Positions 47,726 through 55,400 of a DNA stretch of 64,000 nt are shown here, piece by piece. The stretch lies in contig JADJOZ010000008.1 in the NCBI GenBank assembly GCA_016713525.1, positions 248,001 through 312,000 on the forward strand. The letters are read 5' to 3'. The notes under the pieces were generated by a model. That model was not told the DNA's origin. It saw only the letters and a program-made list of their open reading frames with translations, and ran no database searches. The number at the start of each line of letters is the position of its first letter. Position 1 is the stretch's first letter. The position numbers and the translations under genes are program-made. The stretch comes from Bacteroidota bacterium (GTDB lineage Bacteria > Bacteroidota > Bacteroidia > AKYH767-A > OLB10).

Positions 47726-48051
47726 AATGCATATATTTTTGAAATTATAACTTGAGGTTCATATTCCGAATTAGTCTAAGCAAGGAATTTTGTCAAAAGT
47801 ATATGTGTAGTCAAAACCCCTACCCCGTATTTTACCCCCGTATTTATACCTGTACTTTCACCCGTTTTGCAGAGATTTGGATACTTTTTACTGGAGTGGA
47901 TTCAAAAAAACAGTCAGGTGAGTTGCTTTATAATGCTATATATTGATATTTAAATAATTGTTTACCAATTATTTACAGGGACGTACCACCAAAGTAGTAT
48001 GGATACGCCTTCCCGGTTAACGTAATTTTACTTCATCAAAACAACACAGCC
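47726..48051. other. Divergent region upstream of the peptide cluster
   Basis: About 325 bases between the decayed gene (minus) and the first precursor peptide (plus). The frame 47752-47946 on the plus strand is unlikely to be a gene (Cys/aromatic-rich, no context). The notable content is the inverted repeat at 47951-47975. No clear TTG / TAnnTTTG promoter pair is visible; TAATTTTAC at about 48022 is the nearest -7-like word. Confidence 0.5.
47951..47975. promoter_or_regulatory. Candidate operator: perfect 10-bp inverted repeat
   Basis: TAAATAATTG, spacer TTTAC, CAATTATTTA: ten of ten bases pair, with a 25-bp footprint typical of a dimeric regulator site. It ends 76 bases before the first precursor peptide start. 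Being AT-rich, it is a weak RNA hairpin and has no T run, so it is not a terminator. A LuxR-type regulator is encoded at the end of the same gene string, but there is no direct evidence that it binds here. Confidence 0.5.
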
Positions 48052-48219
48052 ATGATAGCAGAAACATTAATGATCTTCCTCACTACAGTAATGAGTATGA
48101 ATCAGCCGGTAGAAGCAAATAAATCCTCATTGTCAGAGGTAAAACAGCAGACAGAAGTGAAACAAGCGAACACTGAAACAACACCTGCCTTGCTAAGAGG
48201 TGGATGGGACCGGAACTAA
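48052..48219 (+). CDS. Precursor peptide 1 of a putative RiPP cluster
   Basis: 55 residues. The N-terminal block MIAETLMIFLTTVMSMNQP matches the leaders of the next three ORFs. Residues 20-46 are variable, Gln/Thr/Glu-rich and polar. The C-terminus is LLRGGWDRN, with the invariant GGWDxN tail and final Asn. The leader is hydrophobic but has no basic residue and an acidic Glu4, so it does not look like a Sec signal; it is better read as a recognition helix. Start: the only ATG that makes the leaders align and the lengths equal. Nineteen bases separate it from peptide 2, so they are probably co-transcribed. The conserved leader with a conserved tail is what defines it as a precursor; the function is inferred. 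Confidence 0.85.
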   Translation: MIAETLMIFLTTVMSMNQPVEANKSSLSEVKQQTEVKQANTETTPALLRGGWDRN

Positions 48220-48238
48220 CTATTTAAAAAGAGCAGCC

Positions 48239-48406
48239 ATGTTAACAGAATCACTACTCCTATTTATTACTTCACTGATTAGTCTCAATCAACCTGCAGA
48301 AATTCAGAAGAAACAACTTGCAGGGACTGAGCAACAAATAGAAATAAGGCTTAATATTCCGGTGCCGGCGAATGTCGTTCTGCGTGGCGGATGGGATGGA
48401 AACTAA
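48239..48406 (+). CDS. Precursor peptide 2 of a putative RiPP cluster
   Basis: 55 residues, starting MLTESLLLFITSLISLNQP and ending VVLRGGWDGN. The frame is open 13 codons further upstream, but that region overlaps the spacer and tail of peptide 1 and is not conserved; the Met at 48239 aligns with the other leaders. It is preceded by GAGCAGCC, like the ACAGCC before peptide 1. The middle is rich in Gln, Ile and Val. It follows peptide 1 by 19 bases and precedes peptide 3 by 16. Confidence 0.85.
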   Translation: MLTESLLLFITSLISLNQPAEIQKKQLAGTEQQIEIRLNIPVPANVVLRGGWDGN

Positions 48407-48422
48407 TATAAAATTCAAAAAA

Positions 48423-48590
48423 ATGATAGCAGAATCACTACTCCTGTTCCTCACTTCAATAATAAGTTTAAACCAACCGGTAGCGGCTGAGAAAAAGGAA
48501 TTAATACATCCTGATAAACAAATAGAAGTTGTGCAAACACGCACTGTATCTGTTTCTGTAGGTATGCGTGGAGGCTGGGATCACAACTAA
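48423..48590 (+). CDS. Precursor peptide 3 of a putative RiPP cluster
   Basis: 55 residues, MIAESLLLFLTSIISLNQP at the N-terminus and VGMRGGWDHN at the C-terminus. The frame is open 17 codons upstream into peptide 2, but Met at 48423 gives the aligned leader and exactly the same length as peptides 1 and 2. Peptides 2 and 3 are the closest pair (14 of the first 19 residues are identical), suggesting a tandem duplication. The position before the final Asn varies (Arg, Gly, His, Leu across the four). Confidence 0.85.
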   Translation: MIAESLLLFLTSIISLNQPVAAEKKELIHPDKQIEVVQTRTVSVSVGMRGGWDHN

Positions 48591-48654
48591 AATCTGATCT
48601 AAAAGTCAAATCACTTAAAATAAATCAATTCCAAATAATTAAAAACAAATTGTT

Positions 48655-48828
48655 ATGATATCTGAAACTTTAATTATCTTTCTCACTTCAGTTATGAGCT
48701 TAAACAGTTTACCTGAAAATGAAATAAAACAAATAGAAAGCAATCAGCAAAAATCTCAGAAAAGTATTAAGGAATCGGTAGCACCTGTGAATAACATCCG
48801 AAAAGGAGGTGGTTGGGATTTAAACTAA
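48655..48828 (+). CDS. Precursor peptide 4 of a putative RiPP cluster
   Basis: 57 residues, starting MISETLIIFLTSVMSLNS and ending NIRKGGGWDLN. It is the most divergent copy, with an extra Lys-Gly before GGWD and a Lys/Gln/Ser-rich middle, but it keeps every invariant leader residue (Met1, Glu4, Leu6, Phe9, Thr11, Ser15, Asn17) and the final Asn. It lies 64 bases after peptide 3 and only four bases before the start of the adenylating enzyme, which ties the peptides and the enzyme into one unit. Confidence 0.85.
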   Translation: MISETLIIFLTSVMSLNSLPENEIKQIESNQQKSQKSIKESVAPVNNIRKGGGWDLN

Positions 48829-48832
48829 TATC

Positions 48833-49864
48833 ATGTCAAAAGGCATTCGAATCAAATCGTATTATCATATTCTTGAAAAGGATGGTGTTGTGTCCTTCAT
48901 TAAAACTTTGGATGAATCCATTCGAATTCCTTCAGGCAAAATGGCAGATACTATTATTGATGTAGTTCAGAAAACTACTGATTATAATTTGGTTTGCATG
49001 AACTTGTGTCATGAACTGAATATCACCAACCATGAATCAGAACTACTAATAGGAAAGTTTCTTGAATTGGGAATTTTAGAATGGTTTGAAATAAACATCC
49101 AACATGAATCGGATCGTTACCATCGCCAACAATTGCTATTTGATTCAATTGCTCCAAATACTGACCCCTCCGTCAATAATTACCAAAAGAAAATATCGGA
49201 CACCCATGTGATGATTCTTGGAATAGGGGGTATTGGCAACTACATGGCTATGGCATTTGCTGCCGCGGGAGTTGGCAAAATCACTATTGTTGATTTTGAT
49301 GTTGTAGAACTTTCAAACTTAAACAGACAAATACTATTTAAAGAAAGTGATATAGGAAAATCCAAAGTTAAATCTGCTGTTGAACATTTAGGTTCACTAA
49401 ATAATACTATTCAACTAAAGGGTATAGAAACCAAAGTAAGCTCTCAATCAGAACTTGGCAAATTAATAGAGGCAAACGGACCTGTAAATTATTTGGTGCT
49501 ATCAGCCGATCATCCACCTCATTTGGTTTTGTGGGCATCAGCTTTGTGTACAAAACACCAATTTCAATATGTCAAATGTGGCTACATGGTATATCAGGGG
49601 TTAGTAGGTCCTTTACTGGGGCCACAAACTAAAAGCTATGAAGAATTATTTGAATGGTGGAAACCTATGATTGAAGCTCAGCCACAGCATTTCAAAGCAC
49701 ATAACGACTCTTATATTGCGCCAAGTATGGCAGCTACGAATGCGATACTGGCAAATATTGCAGCATTAGAAATTATAAAGGACATAACAGGCATTGCCTC
49801 ATCAGCTTTAAAAGAGAAGAGATTACTGGTTGATCTTAAAACTATGGAGATATCATTCGGTTAA
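48833..49864 (+). CDS. ThiF/E1-like adenylating enzyme with RRE-like N-terminus (MccB-like)
   Basis: 343 residues, close to the 350 of E. coli MccB. Residues about 25-85 look like a PqqD-type winged-helix recognition element: IRIPSGKMADTIIDVVQ, an Asn/Leu-rich helix, then ESELLIGKFLELGILEW. Then comes DRYHRQQLLF (95-104), the usual E1 lead-in. The ATP site is GIGGIG (130-135), with VDFDVVELSNLNRQ (153-166) supplying the Asp, Asn and Arg of the adenylation pocket, and SADHPP at about 224. The CxxC zinc pairs of MoeB, ThiF and MccB are absent, as is a catalytic Cys after the crossover, so it should adenylate without thiolation. It starts four bases after peptide 4. MccB turns the C-terminal Asn of MccA into an adenylated form; the Asn-ended peptides here make a similar reaction plausible, but this is inferred. 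Confidence 0.88.
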   Translation: MSKGIRIKSYYHILEKDGVVSFIKTLDESIRIPSGKMADTIIDVVQKTTDYNLVCMNLCHELNITNHESELLIGKFLELGILEWFEINIQHESDRYHRQQLLFDSIAPNTDPSVNNYQKKISDTHVMILGIGGIGNYMAMAFAAAGVGKITIVDFDVVELSNLNRQILFKESDIGKSKVKSAVEHLGSLNNTIQLKGIETKVSSQSELGKLIEANGPVNYLVLSADHPPHLVLWASALCTKHQFQYVKCGYMVYQGLVGPLLGPQTKSYEELFEWWKPMIEAQPQHFKAHNDSYIAPSMAATNAILANIAALEIIKDITGIASSALKEKRLLVDLKTMEISFG

Positions 49865-49878
49865 AATAAATGAAATAA

Positions 49879-50208
49879 ATGAAAACAAGACAAATAAAAG
49901 ATTTTACTATTATTAAAGTTGCCTTCATTATATTCTTTTGTTTTTGCGTGAATCTGTTACATGCTGAAACTGAAGTCTCCGAATCCGGAAAACAAAAGGT
50001 TAATGGGATTGATACAACCTACTTCAATGATCAGATACAACTTGCAGGCAGCTTTGTGAATGCCTCAGAATTTGATAGCTGCCTTTTAATCAGCAGCAGT
50101 AATGTTACGGTACTGACAAATAAGATAAAGACTGAAAAAGATAAAGACGTCATAGACTACATCAAAAAATATTTAATGCGTTTTCATAAACTGAAAGGCA
50201 TGTCTTAA
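49879..50208 (+). CDS. N-terminal piece of a TPR sensor kinase, cut by an in-frame stop
   Basis: 109 residues: a signal peptide (VAFIIFFCFCVNLLHA) and then two helices in the style of the first TPR of Bacteroidota TPR-histidine kinases, ending RFHKLKGMS. The TAA stop is followed by CAA and then the ATG of the next ORF in the same frame, where the TPR pattern resumes with RYPESLKEQQLYLKLAE. In intact relatives about 15 residues separate these two motifs; here only about four codons do, so a small deletion that created the stop is a good explanation. It starts 14 bases after the adenylating enzyme. On its own it could only be a short exported fragment. Confidence 0.7.
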   Translation: MKTRQIKDFTIIKVAFIIFFCFCVNLLHAETEVSESGKQKVNGIDTTYFNDQIQLAGSFVNASEFDSCLLISSSNVTVLTNKIKTEKDKDVIDYIKKYLMRFHKLKGMS

Positions 50209-50211
50209 CAA

Positions 50212-51768
50212 ATGTTGTCCAGATATCCCGAATCTTTGAAAGAACAGCAATTGTATCTGAAACTGGCAGAGGAAATAAAAAGCATAAAAGACATTGGGGC
50301 TGCGTTTACCTACATCGCTTACAATCACAGAGAGATGGAAGATTACAAAACAGCACTTCAATACAATACGAAAGCTTTAGCGATTCTTAGTAACACCCCA
50401 TTTCGCGGCAGTTACGCAAATGCATTATGTGGAAAAAGCACTTTATTTTATGATTTGGAATTAAGTGCCGACAGTGCAATGCTGTTCTTACAACAAGGAT
50501 TAGAAATTTATAAAGAAATTGGGGATTTTAATAATTATACAAATGGTGTATTAAGTTTATGCGAACAAAAATTCAAAGCCAACAAACAGCATGATTGTGG
50601 CATTTGGTTAAATAGTATTTCAGAATATATCAATGAATTTGAAAATCCTTCACAACAGGCACAATATTATGCATATTTAGGCCGGGTGGAATTTGAAAAA
50701 GGGTCGATAAAAACTGCAATGCCACTTTTTGAAACCGGATATGAATATGCACGAAAAACTGAAAATCCGTATAATATGTTCGGAACCTCAAAGTATCTGG
50801 CACTGGCGCTGGCCGCATCCGGACAATATGCTGCATCAATTAAAATGATTGATAAATGTGCAGACCATTATTCGGATGATATAAATACGGATAAGGCGAG
50901 GGAATTGAATTCCATATCGTTAAAATATGAATTTGAAAAAGAAAAAGAAATTCAAAAAGCAGAATATGCAAAGCAGGCTGCAATTACAGAAGAAATGGTA
51001 AAGCGAACAACATTAATCAGAAATATTGCTGTGATAGGACTTGCTTTTGTAATAGCAGTTGCAGTAATATTGTTCCGGTTAAACAAAAAACTTAGACAAT
51101 CTTATGTTAAATTACGAAAGACTCAAGAGACATTGGTAATGACTGAAAAGCAACGGGCAGAGCAACATGTAAGAGTAAATATAGCCAGAGATATTCATGA
51201 TGAACTGGGTTCGGGATTAACCCGAATTACTATGCTCAGTGGTTTGGCACGAAAAAAACTAAGTAATCAGCCAGAGGCCGTAGATGAATCGCTGTCAAAA
51301 ATAACGCAGTACTCAAGGCAAGTTAGTGCATCATTAAATGAAATTGTTTGGGCAGTAAATCCTCAAAGTGATACCATTGAGGGACTTGGAACTTATATGA
51401 AAACATATGCACAACGGTTTTTAGATGACATTGGAATTTCTTATCAGTTACATTTTCCTGAAAAATATGAATCAGTTCCGTTAGATCCTGAAAAGCGAAG
51501 GAATTTATTTCTGGTATTGAAGGAGTCATTGAACAATGCGGCAAAATATTCAAATGCCAAAGAAATCACAATCCGTTTCCAAATCAGCGAAAACAATCTG
51601 GAACTTGAAATTGAAGACGATGGAATTGGGATGGATACAAAAATTGCCTCAACAGGAAACGGATTGAACAATATGAATCAGCGAATGGCTCAAATTGGTT
51701 TCAATTTCTCCATGGAATCAGATCATGCAAAAGGATGTAAAATTAAAGTTGATGGGAAATTATTCTGA
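50212..51768 (+). CDS. TPR sensor histidine kinase (NarX/DesK-type), lacking its signal peptide
   Basis: 518 residues. TPR helices run to about residue 220, a coiled stretch (KYEFEKEKEIQKAEYAKQ) to 265, one transmembrane helix at about 269-288 (IAVIGLAFVIAVAVILF), and a HisKA_3 dimerisation domain with ARDIHDELGSGLTR (phospho-acceptor His329). The ATPase domain carries an N box LKESLNNAAKYSNA and the G motifs DDGIGMD and GNGLNNM. All kinase motifs are intact. Without the upstream signal peptide the TPR region would have no route to the periplasm, so as written the sensor is probably mis-oriented or defective. The partner is the LuxR-type regulator eight bases downstream. Its signal might be the peptide product made upstream; that is speculation. 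Confidence 0.85.
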   Translation: MLSRYPESLKEQQLYLKLAEEIKSIKDIGAAFTYIAYNHREMEDYKTALQYNTKALAILSNTPFRGSYANALCGKSTLFYDLELSADSAMLFLQQGLEIYKEIGDFNNYTNGVLSLCEQKFKANKQHDCGIWLNSISEYINEFENPSQQAQYYAYLGRVEFEKGSIKTAMPLFETGYEYARKTENPYNMFGTSKYLALALAASGQYAASIKMIDKCADHYSDDINTDKARELNSISLKYEFEKEKEIQKAEYAKQAAITEEMVKRTTLIRNIAVIGLAFVIAVAVILFRLNKKLRQSYVKLRKTQETLVMTEKQRAEQHVRVNIARDIHDELGSGLTRITMLSGLARKKLSNQPEAVDESLSKITQYSRQVSASLNEIVWAVNPQSDTIEGLGTYMKTYAQRFLDDIGISYQLHFPEKYESVPLDPEKRRNLFLVLKESLNNAAKYSNAKEITIRFQISENNLELEIEDDGIGMDTKIASTGNGLNNMNQRMAQIGFNFSMESDHAKGCKIKVDGKLF

Positions 51769-51776
51769 ATAGCTGT

Positions 51777-52412
51777 ATGAAAAAGATCAAAGTAGTTATA
51801 GTTGAAGATGATCAGGAGATCAGAAAACTGGTTGAAGAAATTTTATCTTATGAACCCGATATAGAATTTGTCAGATCATATAGTAATGGGGATAACTTTC
51901 TGAAAGCATTCAATGAAATAACCTGTGATGTAGTATTAATGGATATTAATATGCCTGGAAAAAATGGCATTGAATGTATTGCGGAAGCAAAGCCAAAGAA
52001 ACCGGAGGTTCAATTTTTAATAAGTACGGTATTTGAAAATCCTCAGTATATTTTTAATGCGTTATGCAGTGGTGCAACGGGTTATCTCATAAAAAACACT
52101 ACCGGAGATCATCTTGTTGCAGCCATTCGGGAGGTCATGCATGGCGGATCACCTATGAGCACCCAAATTGCGAGATTAGTAGTTAGTTCATTCACTGCAA
52201 AACCCACCGGAGGAGTTCATGATGGACAGCTTACAACGCGGGAAAAGGAAATTCTTGATTTACTTGCCGGCGGATTGATGTATAAAGAAATTGCTTCACG
52301 AAAGAATATAAGTGTTGAAACCGTTCGGAAGCATGCGAGAAATATTTATGAAAAGCTTCAGGTGACTACAAGGATGGAAGCCATTCAGAAAGTGTATCCA
52401 AAAGGACAATAA
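51777..52412 (+). CDS. LuxR/NarL-family response regulator
   Basis: 211 residues, full length. The receiver domain (1-120) has the acidic pair Asp11-Asp12, phospho-acceptor Asp56 in VVLMDINMP, and Lys106 in TGYLIKNT. The C-terminal helix-turn-helix (about 145-205) reads LTTREKEILDLLAGGLMYKE then ISVETVRKHARNIYEKLQV. It follows the kinase by eight bases and is its evident partner. The regulon is unknown; the inverted repeat upstream of the peptide genes is the nearest candidate site. It resembles the truncated regulator at 14.9 kb in its C-terminal half. Confidence 0.92.
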   Translation: MKKIKVVIVEDDQEIRKLVEEILSYEPDIEFVRSYSNGDNFLKAFNEITCDVVLMDINMPGKNGIECIAEAKPKKPEVQFLISTVFENPQYIFNALCSGATGYLIKNTTGDHLVAAIREVMHGGSPMSTQIARLVVSSFTAKPTGGVHDGQLTTREKEILDLLAGGLMYKEIASRKNISVETVRKHARNIYEKLQVTTRMEAIQKVYPKGQ

Positions 52413-52445
52413 AAAAGGCGGCAAATAAATTTGCCGCCTTTTTAT
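52411..52445. terminator. Bidirectional terminator between convergent genes
   Basis: Arms AAAAAAGGCGGCAAA / TTTGCCGCCTTTTTT around a TAAA loop, directly after the response-regulator stop and 16 bases before the stop of the beta-helix gene on the other strand. Confidence 0.93.
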
Positions 52446-52460
52446 TTAACAATTTTTATT

Positions 52461-55400
52461 TTACTGAACAGTCACACGAATTTGTTTTGTGAATCCGGCT
52501 TCTGATTGTACTGTTAACAGATAAACACCTTTTGCATAGTTGCTAACATCAAGTTTCAATTCATTCCTACCTTCAGTTGCTGCAATAGCCTGTTGAAGCA
52601 TTACTCGTCCGGTAAGATCGGTCATCATTAATGCATAGTTTCCTGCACTTAAGGTATTCATTTCAACTGTAAGTTCTGTGCTAACCGGATTTGGATAGGC
52701 AATCACTTCGGCACTTGGAAGAATGCTTGAAGAGATTCGGCAGCTGACAATTACAGCACGGGTTTTTGTTCCTGAGTTACCACAACCATTTGATGCAGTT
52801 ACTCCAACCACACCGCTGTTAGCACCCCAATCAACTGTTAATGTTGTTGTTCCTTGTCCGGCAACAATTGAAACACCTGATGGTACAGTCCAGTTATAGT
52901 TTACTGCTCCAAATATAGAAGCAATTGTAAACTGCACTCCCTGTTCATTTGCGCAAACAGCCCCGGGATCAGAAATTGAACCGGCAGAAGCTGGAACACC
53001 TTTCACATTTATACAACGTGACGGACTGGAGCCGCAACCATTTACTGCAACAACACAAAGCTGTCCGGTAGTAAAGTTAGCTGGATAAGTTACGTCAATT
53101 GTATTTGTTCCATTTGCAGTTGCAAAAGTTGCACCTGCTGGAGCAGTCCAGTTATAACTTGTTACACCCGCTGCAGCAGGTACTGAATAAGTGATTGTTG
53201 TATTACAAATACCATTTGCAGCTCCTGTAATGTTGCCGGGAGTATAAGGCTTAACACTGCTGATTGAATTACAACGCGCAGGAGATACTACACCACAAAT
53301 AGAAGTTACTGTAACACAAATATTACCGATATTAAAGTTAGGGCCGATACTTACATTTACCGAGTTTGTTCCCAAACCTGAATTCACAGTAACGTTATTT
53401 GGTATGGTCCAGTTGTACGTAGCTGCACCTGAAACAGGAGCTATTGTATAAACCAGATTTGTTTGTCCGGGACAAACAGCAAACGGCCCTGTCATTGCTC
53501 CTAAAACAGGAACTGATGTAGTTACATTCATACAACGGGTTGGTCCGGTATAACCACATGCAAGCTGACCAGCAACACAAATGCTTCCTGAAGTAAATCC
53601 TCCGGGGAAATTAGCAGTAATGGTTGTTCCGCTTCCTGTGAAAGTTATTCCTCCAGTTCCTGTCCAGATATATGAACTGGCACCTCCAACAGCATTTACA
53701 GAATAATTAACTGATGTGGATGCGCACGCAGTTGATGGTCCTGCGATTACTGATGGGGCACTTAAGATACCTCTGATTTTTGCACATCTGGATTCACTGG
53801 TTCCACATGGGTTAGAAGCTACAACGCAAATGCTCCATGATGAAGAATTTGGAGGTATTGCTCCTAATGTAACCGTAACTGAATTGGATGCTGTAACAAG
53901 TGGTCCTACCTGACCATTTATTAATGTTCCTGCAGGGGCAGACCAGGTATATTCAACAGCGTTATTCACCGGATTCAATGTTACTGTTACAGTATTACCC
54001 ACACAACCAGAAGTCTGACCCGCCTGGAAGGAAGTTACGAAATCAGGAGCAACAAGAGAAACATTTACCGTTGCTGAACCAGAACCTGAACCGGTACAAT
54101 TAGCATCAGACAATGAAGTAATAGTATAAACCGTATTGCTCACAGGAGATACACTAACTGTTTCCGGATTGTTGGATGTTGATGCAGGTGCACCACCATT
54201 AATTGAGTATGTCCATGGTGCAGTTCCTGTGAAGTTAAGGGTAAGATTAGTTGAGTTTCCTGAACAGATACTTGCATCGCCACTGATTGTTGCTGTTGGG
54301 GAACTATTGATAGTAATGGTGAAAGAATTCTCATCAGTACAATTTGGTGTTGTTCCTGTTTCAGCATACACATACATGGTCATGCTTGAAGTAATATTAT
54401 TTCCTGCACTATACGCTGTTCCTGTTCCACCTGTCCCTGAGAAGTAGTTACCTACTGTGAGAGCTGGAAGTGTATATGAATCACATGCACTTACATCTGC
54501 AGGATCATCGGCAACCGGAGTAGTATTGATAGTGATCGTGAAAGAATTCTCATCAGTACAATTTGGTGTTGTGCCTGTTTCTGCATAAATATACATGGTC
54601 ATGCTAGATGTAATATTATTTCCTGCACTATACGCTGTTCCTGTTCCACCTGTTCCTGAGAAGTAGTTACCTACTGTGAGAGCAGGAAGTGTGTATGAAT
54701 CACATGCACTTACATCTGCAGGATCATCGGCAACAGGAGTAGTATTGATAGTGATGGTGAAAGAATTCTCATCAGTACAATTTGGTGTTGTTCCTGTTTC
54801 AGCATACACATACATGGTCATGCTTGATGTAATATTATTTCCTGCACTATACGCTGTTCCAGTTCCACCTGTTCCTGAGAAGTAGTTACCTACTGTGAGA
54901 GCAGGAAGTGTGTATGAATCACATGCAGCAACATTTGAAGGTGCATCGGCAACCGGATTATCAATAACAGTTGCAGTAACCATTGTACGTGGACTTTCGC
55001 AACCGGAACTTACTTGCCAGTCATAAAAATAGTAGTAACTCGTTGATGAAGCCGAAGGGCAACAGCGGCCATTTGTAATTGACACTAATCCAGGTGCAGT
55101 ATAAGGATATCCTCCGATAGAACTTTCTCTGATTAATCCTGAAACCAATCCTGTGCGGCTCAACATTACCAGTGCATAACCTGAACCGGAAGGAACTTGC
55201 CAATTTAATGGGACAAAGGTTTTAACATGAGGCGCACCTGAACCTGTTAAATTCACAGTGGTAGTTAAAATATTTGTGCCGCCAGAGTTTTTAACAGCAA
55301 TATCAACTGTCCCTGCACCCGTTCCTGTAGGGTACACATATACACCTTGAATAGTTAAAGTTGGAGCTAATACATCAAAAAACAATCCTGCTTCAAGAGT

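Noticed and set aside
47752..47946. Plus-strand ORF of 64 codons upstream of the peptide genes, possibly a fifth peptide
   Set aside because: It has neither the leader pattern nor the GGWDxN tail, and its Cys/aromatic-rich composition looks random.
48052..48828. The four small peptides as Sec-exported or membrane toxins
   Set aside because: The N-terminal hydrophobic block has no basic residue and a conserved Glu4, and the tail conservation next to a ThiF-like enzyme fits a modified peptide better. A toxin role after modification remains possible.
48801..48832. AGGAGG at 48804-48809 as ribosome binding site of the adenylating enzyme
   Set aside because: It lies 23 bases before the ATG, too far for normal use, and it is simply the codons for Lys-Gly-Gly in the peptide tail; Bacteroidota rarely depend on such sites.
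50195..50215. Programmed stop-codon readthrough in the split kinase
   Set aside because: There is no visible stem-loop or readthrough context after the TAA, and several TPR residues are missing at the junction, so a deletion that created a stop is simpler.
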